Assembly: GCA_947630755.1 (NCBI GenBank) | Contig: CANRIU010000013.1 | Location: forward strand, 1 to 45,263 | Length of the DNA stretch: 45,263 nucleotides | From: an uncultured Oscillospiraceae bacterium | GTDB lineage: Bacteria > Bacillota > Clostridia > Oscillospirales > Oscillospiraceae | Direction: 5' to 3' | Position numbers and translations under genes: made by a program | The notes under the pieces: generated by a model | Databases searched by the model: none | What the model saw: only the letters and a program-made list of their open reading frames with translations | Told to the model about the DNA's origin: nothing | Shown: one piece after another, positions 24,544-34,796 of the stretch | Position numbering within the stretch: the first letter of the stretch is position 1 | Layout of the letters: every line of letters begins with the position of its first letter

Positions 24544-24774
24544 GTCGTCCACAATATCAACGCTTATGTGTTTGCCCTGACGCTGGGCGACGGAACGCAT
24601 GAGGGTCCTGATCTCCTTGGCGATTTTGCCGTGGCGGCCTATCACCTTTCCCATGTCGTCCGGAGCCACGCGGAGCTCATAGACTGTCTTGTCGGGCTCC
24701 TCACGCTCCGTCACTGTGACGTCGTCTGGCGAGTCCACCAGATTCTGGGCGATATAGAGCAGCAATTCCTTCAT
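24541..24774 (-). CDS. khpA: KH-domain RNA-binding protein KhpA (YlqC family)
   Basis: This 77-residue single KH-domain protein starts MKELLLYIAQNLVDSPDDV, with the RNA-binding GxxG loop in GKVIGRHGKIAKEIRTLM. KhpA binds RNA broadly, often with KhpB, and in Gram-positives influences cell division and ribosome-related processes. The ATG at 24774 is chosen over an in-frame TTG four codons upstream because GGTGG precedes it and the family starts with MKEL. It lies 13 bases after rpsP, the classic rpsP-ylqC pairing. The stop codon is the first three bases of a hairpin repeat. Confidence 0.93.
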   Translation of the reverse strand: MKELLLYIAQNLVDSPDDVTVTEREEPDKTVYELRVAPDDMGKVIGRHGKIAKEIRTLMRSVAQRQGKHISVDIVDD

Positions 24775-24787
24775 CTGGACCACCAAA

Positions 24788-25027
24788 TCAAAGAACGCCG
24801 GCGTTCTTCAGCAGGGTCTTGACGGTATCGGTGGGCTGGGCGCCGTTCTTTATCCACTCCCTGGCCTTGTCGCCGTCGACCTTGACGGTGTTGGGCTCGG
24901 TGCGGGGGTCATAGGTGCCTATCTCCTCGATGAAACGCCCGTCACGGGGATAACGGGAGTCCGCCACAACGATCCTGTAAAAGGGGGCCTTCTTGGCGCC
25001 CATCCTGCGAAGCCTGATCTTTACCAT
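24788..25027 (-). CDS. rpsP: 30S ribosomal protein bS16
   Basis: Complete 79-residue bS16: [20 protein letters not shown], then [20 protein letters not shown] and the C-terminal [20 protein letters not shown] small-subunit protein that stabilises the 5' domain of 16S rRNA. GGAGG lies at normal spacing before the ATG. It sits between ffh (74 bases upstream) and khpA in the standard order. Confidence 0.99.
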   Translation of the reverse strand: MVKIRLRRMGAKKAPFYRIVVADSRYPRDGRFIEEIGTYDPRTEPNTVKVDGDKAREWIKNGAQPTDTVKTLLKNAGVL

Positions 25028-25101
25028 GATAAATCTACCTCCAAATTTGTGTTAAAAAGAATTTATTTCAAATATCCTTTACAAAGATAAATGATTGCCT
25101 G

Positions 25102-26448
<1,347 letters not shown>

Positions 26449-26451
26449 AAT

Positions 26452-26802
26452 TCAACCCTTCAATTCTGCAAGCCCCCTGCGGAGCCGCTCCGCAAGCTCC
26501 CGCGCCTCGCCGGAGGTCATGGGGGCGAGCCTTTCCGCGTCCTCGATGAGGGCATCCACCCGGCGGCTGACACTCATAAACCGCGCCACCACCCCGGTCT
26601 TGTCCTCATACTGCCTCAAAAGCCGCTCCGTCCTCAAAAGAGTGTCCCGGACGCCCTGGCGGCAAACGCCTGTGAGCTCCGAGATCTCCCCAAGGCTCAG
26701 ATCGTCGCAGTAGTAGTACTCAAAATACTCCCGCTGCTTGTCGGTGAGCAGCTCCCCAAAGAAATCGTAGAGCATGGTGAGTTCGTAGGTTTTATCACTC
26801 AT
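26452..26802 (-). CDS. ylxM: YlxM/p13-like helix-turn-helix protein
   Basis: This 116-residue sigma-70 region 4-like HTH protein begins MSDKTYELTMLYDFFGELLT, with the HTH segment LSLGEISELTGVCRQGVRDTL (about 40-60). The family is encoded just before ffh in many Firmicutes and is linked to SRP function; the streptococcal homologue binds Ffh and SRP RNA. The ATG at 26802 is chosen because AGGTGG precedes it and the family sequence begins here; the frame upstream runs into the promoter. It is the first gene of the operon. Confidence 0.92.
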   Translation of the reverse strand: MSDKTYELTMLYDFFGELLTDKQREYFEYYYCDDLSLGEISELTGVCRQGVRDTLLRTERLLRQYEDKTGVVARFMSVSRRVDALIEDAERLAPMTSGEARELAERLRRGLAELKG

Positions 26803-26839
26803 ATGACCACCTGTAATGTGAAAAAACATTACAGCGAAG

Positions 26840-26868
26840 ATTATAACCCGCCCCGGGCCGATTGTCAA
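26840..26868 (-). promoter_or_regulatory. Consensus promoter of the ylxM-ffh-rpsP-khpA operon
   Basis: On the minus strand a perfect TTGACA (26863-26868) and a perfect TATAAT (26840-26845) stand 17 bases apart. The short leader contains a small hairpin (CTGTAATG / CATTACAG, 26811-26834) just before the ribosome-binding site, which might modulate initiation. Confidence 0.9.
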
Positions 26869-26936
26869 GGAATATTTTGCGTATTCGGAGGAAAAATAAT
26901 CCCGTTTATATTAATTTCGGGAATCGGAGGACGAAA

Positions 26937-29900
26937 ATGACCGAAAAGGACATGGGAATATATATGGAGGACGAGAGGCTTGCGAATTTCGCCAGGAACA
27001 CCGCCGCCACGGTTGACGCCTCCGGCAGGGTGCCCGGGCGGCGCGCCGCCCGGGAGGTCCGCCAGTGTCTGCGGCGGCTGGAGCTGCGTATGAAAAGCTC
27101 CAGTGGCACGGGGGCCGCGGCGGAGTGGTTCTCCGACAACTGGTACATCGCCCAGCGCGAGGGGAAGAGCGCCGCGTCGGAGCTGGAGGCCTCCGGGCGT
27201 CTCCCCGGCGCGCCGGGGGGCAGGGCTGCGGTGATGGAGGCGGCGGGGGCCCTCGTCCGGGCGGGCAGGGGCGAGGTGACGGGGGAGCGGGTGAAGCTCT
27301 TTCTCACCCAGCTCCAGAAGGTCCGTCCCCTAACCGAGGGGGAGCTGGCGGCCTTCATCCCGGCGCTCCGGGCGGAGCTGGTGTCCTTCCTTGACGAGCT
27401 GTACCCCAGGTCCCTGGACAAAATAAGGGATGACGGGGAGCTTGCCGGGACGACGGGGCGGGTCTTCACCTCTCTGAGGCTCCTGTCCAGCGTGGACTTC
27501 TCGCCGGTGCTGGAGGAGGTGAACCTGATGGAGGCGGCCCTGCGCCGGGACCCGGCGGGGATATACCCGCTGATGGACGAGGAGACCCGATCTTACTACC
27601 GGGAGCGGCTTTCAAAGCTCGCCGCGGCCTCCGGCATGACCGGGGCCGCGGCGGCGGAGCAGTGCCTGAAGCTCGCCGAGGCGGGGCCGGAGCGCCATGT
27701 GGGCTACTACATCCTTGAAAAGCCGCTGGGCGGGGAGAGAAGGCCCCGCCGGGGCGGGCTCTATATGGGCATGACGGTGCTTGCGACGCTGTTTTTCACG
27801 CTGCTTATCGGCATGGGCACGGGCAGCGTCCTGGCGGCGGCGCTGGCGCTGGTGCCGATTTCCGAGCTTGTGAAGAACGTGACGGACTTTGCGCTGCTGC
27901 GCATCGTGCGCCCCAGGCGCCTGCCGAGGATGGAGCTGGAGGGCGGTATCCCACGGGTCGGCAGGACCGTCTGCGTTATCTCCGCCCTGCTGACGGGCGA
28001 GGAGGACGGCAGGCGGTACGCGAAGCTCATGGAGGAGTACAGGCTCCTTAATCGGGACGCCGGGGAGGAGCTGCTCTTCGGCATACTCGCGGACCTTCCG
28101 GAGCACGGCGAGGCCGCCGCGCGGGAGGACCGGAGGATACTTGAGAGCGCCGGGGACGCCGTGGAGGAGCTTAACCGCAGGTACGGCGGGGGCTTCTACC
28201 TCTTTGCCCGCCCCCGGGAGCTGAACGCGGCTGACGGCGTCTGGATGGGCCGGGAGCGAAAGCGCGGGGCCATAGAGGACCTGGTGCGGCTCATCTCCGG
28301 CGACAGGACGTCCCTCCGGGTGCTGGCGGGGGAGGAGGGGCGCGTCAGGGGCTGCGCCTACATCCTGACTCTCGACGCGGACACCCGCCTCACCGCGGGC
28401 TCCGCCAGGGAGCTGGTGGGGGCGGCGCTCCACCCGCTGAACGTCCCGGTGGTGGATGAAAAATCCGGCCGGGTGGTGTCCGGCTACGGGGTGTTTGAGC
28501 CCCGGGTCGCGGTGGACCTCGCCGCCGCCGGGCGCAGCGACTTTGCGAAAATCTACGCCGGGGAGGGGGGCATCGACCCCTACAACAGCGTGACGTCGGA
28601 CCTGTATCAGGACATCTTCGCCGAGGGGACATTCATGGGCAAGGGCCTCATCAACGTGCCCGTATACAGGCGCCTTCTTGACGGGCGCTTCCCGGACAAC
28701 GCGGTGCTCTCTCACGACATACTGGAGGGGGCGTATCTTCGCTGCGCCTTCGTCTCCGACACGGAGCTCACCGACGGCTGGCCCTTCAAGGTCACCTCTT
28801 ATTTCGCCCGTCAGGAGCGGTGGATACGGGGCGACTGGCAGAACCTTCGCTGGTGCACCCGCCGCGTCAGGACCCGGGACGGGGCGCTGGTTAAAAACCC
28901 CATAAGCTCCCTGAACCGCTGGAAGATCGCGGACAACCTGCGCCGCAGCCTTCTGCCGCCCCTGGCCCTCGCCGGAATTTTGGCGGGGGCGGTGCTCTCC
29001 GGACCGGGGCTGGGGCTGTGCGCGGCGCTGGGGGTGCTGGCACTGGCAAGCCCCCTGGTGCTCACCTGCGCGGAGCTCCTCGTCCGCCACGACGGCTCCG
29101 GCAGGGCGAGATACCAGTCCGGTGTCATATCCGGGGCCGCTGGGGTGATGCTCCGCACGGCTGTGAGGCTCCTTCTCCTCCCGGCGGAGGCGTGGGTGTC
29201 CGTCCGGGCGGCGGCTACGGCCCTCTGGCGGATGCTCGTGACGAAAAAGCGCCTTCTCGCCTGGGTGACATCCTCGGAGGCGGAGCGCCGCCACGGCAAC
29301 ACCCTGGCCGTAAATTACCGGCGGCTCCTCGCCTGCCCCATCCTTGGGGCGCTGGCGCTGATACCCGTGAGGACCCCGCTTCTCGCCGCGGCGGGGATAC
29401 TGTGGCTCTTCACCCCGGCATACGCCTGGGCGCTCTCCCGCCAGATACGCCCCCACAGCGCCGTGACCCGGTCCGACAGGGCGTACCTCATGGAGCGGGC
29501 GGGAGAGATATGGCGGTTTTTCAGGGAAAATTTGACCGGGGAGGACAACTACCTCCCCCCGGACAACGTCCAGACGGAGCCGGACCTGGGCCGCGCCCAC
29601 CGCACGAGCCCCACGAATATCGGCCTTGCGCTGCTCTCCTGCGCCGCCGCGGCGGACCTGGGGCTAATATCGGAGTCCGAGGCGGCGGAGCTTGCGGAGC
29701 GGACCATCGGCACGGTGGAGAAGCTCACAAAGTGGAACGGACATCTTCTCAACTGGTACGACACCAGGACCCTCCAGCCCATGGAGCCCAGGTACGTCTC
29801 CACCGTGGACAGCGGGAACCTCATGGGGTGCCTTCTCGCCGCTGAGCAGTGGCTTCGGGGCATCGGCAGGGAGGAGCTCGCCTCAAGGTGCGAGGCCCTC

Positions 29901-32900
29901 GCCGCCGGATGCGACTTAAGGCCCCTCTTTGACGGCAGGAGGAAGCTCTTTCACATCGGCTTTGACCTTTCAAAAAACGCCCTCACCGAGGGCTGGTACG
30001 ACCTTCTCGCCAGCGAGGCCCGGCTCACAAGCTACGTCGCCGTGGCCCTGGGGCAGGTGCCGAGGAAGCACTGGCGCAGACTGGGCCGGGCGCTGGTGAG
30101 CCTTGACCGATACTCCGGCATGGCGAGCTGGACCGGGACGATGTTCGAGTACCTCATGCCGAACCTGCTCCTGCCCTGCCCGGAGAACTCCTTAATTCGC
30201 GAGAGCTCGGATTTCTGCCTCTACGTCCAGCGCCGGGCCTTCCCCGGCATTCCCTGGGGCATATCGGAGAGCGCCTACTACGCCTTCGACCCCGGTCTTG
30301 CCTACCGCTACAAGGCCCACGGCGCCCAGCGCCTTGCCCTGAAGCGGGGCATGGACCTGGAGCGGGTCATCTCCCCCTACTCCACATACCTGGCCCTGCC
30401 CCTTGACACGCCCGGGGCGGTGAGGAACCTCAGGCGGCTGGAGGACGCGGGGCTCATGGGCAGATACGGGCTATACGAGGCGGTGGACTACACCCCCGGC
30501 AGGGCCGCCCCCGGGCGGGGGGAGATAGTGAGGACCTTCATGGCCCACCACCTGGGAATGAGCCTCATCGCCATTTCCAACGCCCTGTGCGGCGGGGTGT
30601 TCCAGAGGCGCTTCATGTCCGACAGGCGCATGGGCGCGTACAGGGAGCTTCTGGAGGAGCGCCTCCCGGCGGGGAGGCTCATCCTCCGCCAGCCCCCCAG
30701 GGAGATCCCCGAGAAGCCCCACCGCGCCGAGGGCGGCGGCTACCGGGAGGAGCTCATGGAGACAGACGCCCTGGAGCCCAGGTGCGTCCCGCTGTCAAAC
30801 GGCGTCTACACCCTCATTTTTTCTGAGGTAGGCAAGACCCGCGCCCTCTGGCGGGGCCTTGATGTGACGGCCTTTGACCCGGACCCCGAGGGCCCCGGCG
30901 GTATGGCGATCTACCTTCGCGCCGCCGGGACCACCATCCCCCTGACCCCCTGGCCCGAGTACGAGGAGGACACGGAGTACCGCGCCGCCCTCACCGACAG
31001 CTACGGCAGGATCCGGGCGAAAAAGGGCCGCGTCTCGACCACTCTCACCGTCACCGTCCCGCCCTCCGGGGCGGGGGAGCTGCGGCGGGTGGAGATCTCC
31101 GCCCCGGCGGAGGAGACAAAGGCCGAGCTTCTGTGTGTCTTAGAGCCGGTGCTCCAGCGCCGGGGGGACTACCTCTCCCACCCGGCCTTCTCCCGGCTCG
31201 CGCTGGAGGCGTCCTTCAGCTCCAACGTCCTCACCATCCGCCGCCGCCCGAGGCCCGGCGAGGGCGAGGTGTGCCTCTCCCTCACGGCTGGTGGGGAGAT
31301 GCGCGTCACCACCCACCGCCGCCGTGGGGACGAGTATACGTCCGGGGAGCTTCTGAGGCTCTCCCCCGATATGGTGGTCGCCGCATCGCTGCCCGTGAAG
31401 CTGACAGCCGGGCGCGGCGAGGTGTTTATCGCCCTCTCCGCCGGAGAGGACCCGGAGGAGACTGCCCTTGCCGCCCGGCGCGCCCTGGAGACGGGTGACA
31501 CCCCGGCGATAAGCCGCGTCGCCGCCGCGTCGCTGATGCTGGGGCTTCGTCAGGCGTCCGTCAGGGCTGCTGTGGCCCGGACCGGGGCACTTATCTTCGG
31601 CGCGCCCTACGGGCAGGCCCGGCGTGAGGCCATCGACGGCGGCAGCTTTTCCCGGGAGAGCCTCTGGGAGTACGGCATATCCGGCGACCTCCCGGTCGTC
31701 GCCGGGAAGATAAGCTCCCAGAGCGACCTGGAGGCCGCCTCGGAGCTCACATTAGAGCACGCGCTGCTGGCGGAGAACGGAGTGGAGGCCGACCTCGCCC
31801 TGCTTATAACCGACGGCGGAGACTACCGGAGCGCCCAGCGCGAGGCCGTGCTCTCCGCCCTGCGCCGCGCCGGGAGGGAGGGGACCGTGGGCAGGCCCGG
31901 CGGCGTCGCCCTCATTGACTGGACCCAGCGCGCCGAGGACTGCCTTCGGGCAATGGCGTCGCAGTTCGTGCGCCTGGACGCCATCCCCGCCCAGAGCGCC
32001 CACCGCCGCCGGGTATACCCCAGGGAAGAGAGGTACCTCCGTGGCTCCGAGCCCGTGAGGTACGGCTTTACCGGGGAGGGGACCTTCCGCTTCCTCACCA
32101 CCGACACCCTGCCCGGCGCGGGGTGGAGCCAGGTGCTGACCAGCGGCTCCTTCGGCGCAATTATGACCGAGACAGGCGCGGGGTATATGTGGTCCGGAAA
32201 CTCCCGGCTCATGAAGCTCACCCCCGCCCCAACGGGGGGCCTTGAGCCGGAGCGGAGCGAGACACTCAGGCTTTTACTGCCCGACGGTACCGGCCGCAGC
32301 CTCTTTGCCGACGGCTCCGGCCCGGCGACGGCGGTGGAGTACGGCTTCGGCTTCGCCCGCTGGGAGCGGGACCTGGGACAGATAAAGACCCGCGTCACCG
32401 CCTTCGTCCCCGAGAGCCCCGACTGCCGGGTGATGATAGTGGAGCTGGAGGGCGCGCCGGAGGGCGCAGAGCTTCAATGGTGTCTGAGGCTCTCCATGGG
32501 CGAGAGCAACACCCCCGACCCGGCCCTCCGGGTGCTGCGGGAGGGCGGCTGCCTCACCGCCGCCGCCCCCGGCGGCCCATTTAAGGGTACTCGTTTTCGG
32601 GTCCTCTCCGACCCCGAACCTTCGGGCTTCACCTGCGATCACGACGCCTTCCGGATGGGGCAGCTCAACGGGGAGCAGGGGAGCTTCCTGCGCCCCTGCG
32701 CGGCCCTCTCCGTCACGGCGGGGAGCAGGACCGTCCTGGTGTGCGGCTGTGCCCCGGAGGACAGCCTGCGCCGCGCCGCAAGGTCCGCGCAGGAGCTCTT
32801 TGTCGGTACGGCGGAGCTGTGGCGCGGGCGGGTCGCCAGACTCGCTGTTAAAACAGGCGTCCCCCGGGTGGACGCCTACACCTCCGGCTGGGCCGGGTAT

Positions 32901-34106
32901 CAGATCTGGGCCGGGCGGGTCCTTGCCCGGACCGGGCTTTACCAGAACGGCGGCGCGGTGGGCTTCCGGGACCAGCTCCAGGACGTGTGCGCCCTCATCC
33001 CGGCGGACCCGGGCCCTGCGCGGCGGCAGATCTGCCTTGCCGCCTCAAGGCAGTATCTGGAGGGGGACGTGATGCACTGGTGGCACGACACCCCCTCGGG
33101 CCCCATGGGCGTCAGGACAAGGTGCTCCGACGACCTTTTGTGGCTGCCCTGGGCGCTTTGCGACTACGTCCGCCAGACCGGGGACCTCTCCGTTTGCCGG
33201 GAGCGGGCGGCGTTCCTCAAATCCCCGGAGCTTTCGGAGGAGGAGCGCGACAGGTACGAGCGCCCGGGCGCCGCCGACGAGGCCAGCATCCTCGACCACG
33301 CCCTCCGGGCGGCGGAGCGGTTCATAAGCCGGGGCTCCGGGGCGCACGGCCTCGCCCTTATCCTCGCCGGGGACTGGAACGACGGCTTTGACCGCCTGGG
33401 GGTCCGGGGCCGGGGGGAGAGCGTGTGGCTCACCTTCTTCGGCAGCATGGTCCTGAGGGACCTGGGGGAGCTCTGCCGCGCTCAGGGCGACACGGAGAAC
33501 AGCGATAAGCTCCTTCGCAAATCAAAGGAGCTTCTGCGCGCCGGGGAGGGGGCCTGGACGGGCCGCTGGTATCTCAGAGCCTACGACGACGAGGGCCGCG
33601 CCATAGGCGCGCCCGGCTGCCCGGAGTGCGAGATCGACAGCCTGCCCCAGAGCTTCGCCTTCTTCGCCGGGGCGGACAGGGACCGGGTCCGGGAGGCCCT
33701 CTCCGCCGCATTTGAGAGACTTTACGACAGCGCCTCCGGCACGGTGAAGCTCTTCGACCCGCCCTTCGACCGGGGCCGCGCCGAGCCCGGGTATATAAGG
33801 ACCTACGGCCCGGGATTTCGGGAAAACGGCGGGCAGTACACCCACGCCGCGGCATGGCTTGCCCTCGCCCTCATCGAGAGCGGCAGCCGGGACCGTGGCC
33901 TTGAACTCCTCTCCGCCATCTCCCCCTGGGGGCGGGACAACGACCGCTACCTCACCGAGCCCTACGCCGTCACGGCGGACGTGTACACCGCCCCGGGACA
34001 CCTGGGGCGGGGCGGCTGGAGCTGGTACACCGGCTCCGCGGGCTGGTTCCTCCGGGCGTCCAGGGCCGCGGGAGACAGGTGCCTCCCCGCCGGGGCGGTA
34101 AAATAA
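26937..34106 (+). CDS. Cyclic beta-1,2-glucan synthase-like giant membrane enzyme (GT84-GH189-GH94 type)
   Basis: This 2389-residue multidomain protein matches the layout of cyclic beta-1,2-glucan synthases. Parts in order: an N-terminal cytoplasmic region; membrane segment (about 275-315); a glycosyltransferase with LDADTRL (about 478-484) and RQERWIRGDWQ (about 625-635); and membrane clusters (about 666-716 and 800-835). A glycoamylase/GH189-like cyclisation domain follows (about 875-1255, DNVQTEPDLGRAHRTSPTNI), then a GH94 phosphorylase-like C-terminus (LWEYGISGDLPV near 1575, GFRDQLQDVC near 2010, catalytic-Asp motif GDWNDG near 2145). Such enzymes polymerise UDP-glucose into beta-1,2-glucan, cyclise it, and trim length with GH94. 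The ATG at 26937 has GGAGG upstream; the open frame before it lacks a good start. It stands alone between a divergent promoter and a strong terminator. Confidence 0.85.
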   Translation: MTEKDMGIYMEDERLANFARNTAATVDASGRVPGRRAAREVRQCLRRLELRMKSSSGTGAAAEWFSDNWYIAQREGKSAASELEASGRLPGAPGGRAAVMEAAGALVRAGRGEVTGERVKLFLTQLQKVRPLTEGELAAFIPALRAELVSFLDELYPRSLDKIRDDGELAGTTGRVFTSLRLLSSVDFSPVLEEVNLMEAALRRDPAGIYPLMDEETRSYYRERLSKLAAASGMTGAAAAEQCLKLAEAGPERHVGYYILEKPLGGERRPRRGGLYMGMTVLATLFFTLLIGMGTGSVLAAALALVPISELVKNVTDFALLRIVRPRRLPRMELEGGIPRVGRTVCVISALLTGEEDGRRYAKLMEEYRLLNRDAGEELLFGILADLPEHGEAAAREDRRILESAGDAVEELNRRYGGGFYLFARPRELNAADGVWMGRERKRGAIEDLVRLISGDRTSLRVLAGEEGRVRGCAYILTLDADTRLTAGSARELVGAALHPLNVPVVDEKSGRVVSGYGVFEPRVAVDLAAAGRSDFAKIYAGEGGIDPYNSVTSDLYQDIFAEGTFMGKGLINVPVYRRLLDGRFPDNAVLSHDILEGAYLRCAFVSDTELTDGWPFKVTSYFARQERWIRGDWQNLRWCTRRVRTRDGALVKNPISSLNRWKIADNLRRSLLPPLALAGILAGAVLSGPGLGLCAALGVLALASPLVLTCAELLVRHDGSGRARYQSGVISGAAGVMLRTAVRLLLLPAEAWVSVRAAATALWRMLVTKKRLLAWVTSSEAERRHGNTLAVNYRRLLACPILGALALIPVRTPLLAAAGILWLFTPAYAWALSRQIRPHSAVTRSDRAYLMERAGEIWRFFRENLTGEDNYLPPDNVQTEPDLGRAHRTSPTNIGLALLSCAAAADLGLISESEAAELAERTIGTVEKLTKWNGHLLNWYDTRTLQPMEPRYVSTVDSGNLMGCLLAAEQWLRGIGREELASRCEALAAGCDLRPLFDGRRKLFHIGFDLSKNALTEGWYDLLASEARLTSYVAVALGQVPRKHWRRLGRALVSLDRYSGMASWTGTMFEYLMPNLLLPCPENSLIRESSDFCLYVQRRAFPGIPWGISESAYYAFDPGLAYRYKAHGAQRLALKRGMDLERVISPYSTYLALPLDTPGAVRNLRRLEDAGLMGRYGLYEAVDYTPGRAAPGRGEIVRTFMAHHLGMSLIAISNALCGGVFQRRFMSDRRMGAYRELLEERLPAGRLILRQPPREIPEKPHRAEGGGYREELMETDALEPRCVPLSNGVYTLIFSEVGKTRALWRGLDVTAFDPDPEGPGGMAIYLRAAGTTIPLTPWPEYEEDTEYRAALTDSYGRIRAKKGRVSTTLTVTVPPSGAGELRRVEISAPAEETKAELLCVLEPVLQRRGDYLSHPAFSRLALEASFSSNVLTIRRRPRPGEGEVCLSLTAGGEMRVTTHRRRGDEYTSGELLRLSPDMVVAASLPVKLTAGRGEVFIALSAGEDPEETALAARRALETGDTPAISRVAAASLMLGLRQASVRAAVARTGALIFGAPYGQARREAIDGGSFSRESLWEYGISGDLPVVAGKISSQSDLEAASELTLEHALLAENGVEADLALLITDGGDYRSAQREAVLSALRRAGREGTVGRPGGVALIDWTQRAEDCLRAMASQFVRLDAIPAQSAHRRRVYPREERYLRGSEPVRYGFTGEGTFRFLTTDTLPGAGWSQVLTSGSFGAIMTETGAGYMWSGNSRLMKLTPAPTGGLEPERSETLRLLLPDGTGRSLFADGSGPATAVEYGFGFARWERDLGQIKTRVTAFVPESPDCRVMIVELEGAPEGAELQWCLRLSMGESNTPDPALRVLREGGCLTAAAPGGPFKGTRFRVLSDPEPSGFTCDHDAFRMGQLNGEQGSFLRPCAALSVTAGSRTVLVCGCAPEDSLRRAARSAQELFVGTAELWRGRVARLAVKTGVPRVDAYTSGWAGYQIWAGRVLARTGLYQNGGAVGFRDQLQDVCALIPADPGPARRQICLAASRQYLEGDVMHWWHDTPSGPMGVRTRCSDDLLWLPWALCDYVRQTGDLSVCRERAAFLKSPELSEEERDRYERPGAADEASILDHALRAAERFISRGSGAHGLALILAGDWNDGFDRLGVRGRGESVWLTFFGSMVLRDLGELCRAQGDTENSDKLLRKSKELLRAGEGAWTGRWYLRAYDDEGRAIGAPGCPECEIDSLPQSFAFFAGADRDRVREALSAAFERLYDSASGTVKLFDPPFDRGRAEPGYIRTYGPGFRENGGQYTHAAAWLALALIESGSRDRGLELLSAISPWGRDNDRYLTEPYAVTADVYTAPGHLGRGGWSWYTGSAGWFLRASRAAGDRCLPAGAVK

Positions 34107-34110
34107 AAAA

Positions 34111-34170
34111 GCCGGCTGGAATTCCAGCCGACTTTCAAGCCGTCGGCAAAGTCCTTGCCGACGGCTTTTT
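34111..34170 (+). terminator. Terminator of the glucan synthase gene
   Basis: A first hairpin (GCCGGCTGG-aatt-CCAGCCGAC) is followed by a 13-bp stem (34137-34149 with 34155-34167) ending in a T-run. Strong intrinsic terminator for the rightward gene. It also separates it from the leftward nrdDG unit. Confidence 0.92.
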
Positions 34171-34184
34171 ATATTTTCCGACGC

Positions 34185-34709
34185 TTATATTCCCTCCCAG
34201 AGAACTACGCGCCCCTCGCTTCTGGTTTTCGCCATGTCGATGAGCCTCTGGTTGCGGGAGCCGCGAAAACGGAGGGAGATGTCCTTCTGGGCCAGCACGA
34301 ATTTCCCGTCCACCAGCACGTCGATCAGGGACAGAAGCTCGTCCGTAGCCTCGCACCTGGGGTGGGAGCCGTCGGTGAGAAGCTCCTCCAGCGTGAAGCC
34401 GGAGTAGCACCAGACGGTCTTTTTGGGGTAAGTCTCCCGCACCCGGCGGACAAAGGGCAGGAGCGCGCGCTGGTTTTGAGGCTCCATGGGCTCGCCCCCG
34501 AGGAGCGTCAGGCCGTTTATGTAGGACGGCGCCAGCATGGCAATAAGCTTCTCCTCCGTCTCCCCTGTAAAGGGCTGCCCGTAGTCAAAGTCCCAGGTCT
34601 GGGGCTGGAAGCACCCCTCGCAGTGGTTGGTGCAGCCGGAGACGAACAGAGTGACCCGCACCCCCTGACCGTCGGCAATGTCGCAGTTTTTTATCTCTCC
34701 GTAATGCAT
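34185..34709 (-). CDS. nrdG: Anaerobic ribonucleotide reductase activating protein (radical SAM)
   Basis: NrdG uses S-adenosylmethionine and a 4Fe-4S cluster to generate the glycyl radical on NrdD. The 174-residue protein starts MHYGEIKNCDIADGQGVRV and has the radical-SAM CxxxCxxC motif at Cys26, Cys30 and Cys33 (CTNHCEGC). The SAM-binding LLGGEPM and C-terminal LSLIDVLVDGKF to RGSRNQRLID are typical. The ATG at 34709 is chosen for family fit and a GGAGG-like site; the open frame upstream extends across the nrdD gap. It follows nrdD in the same direction after 87 bases. Confidence 0.96.
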   Translation of the reverse strand: MHYGEIKNCDIADGQGVRVTLFVSGCTNHCEGCFQPQTWDFDYGQPFTGETEEKLIAMLAPSYINGLTLLGGEPMEPQNQRALLPFVRRVRETYPKKTVWCYSGFTLEELLTDGSHPRCEATDELLSLIDVLVDGKFVLAQKDISLRFRGSRNQRLIDMAKTRSEGRVVLWEGI

Positions 34710-34796
34710 GGCGAGCCTCCTTGTTGGTGAACGGGATTTTCCGCCCAAAGGGCGGTGCGTTTTGTCCACCACCAAGGGTGGACAAAGCACCCGCAA

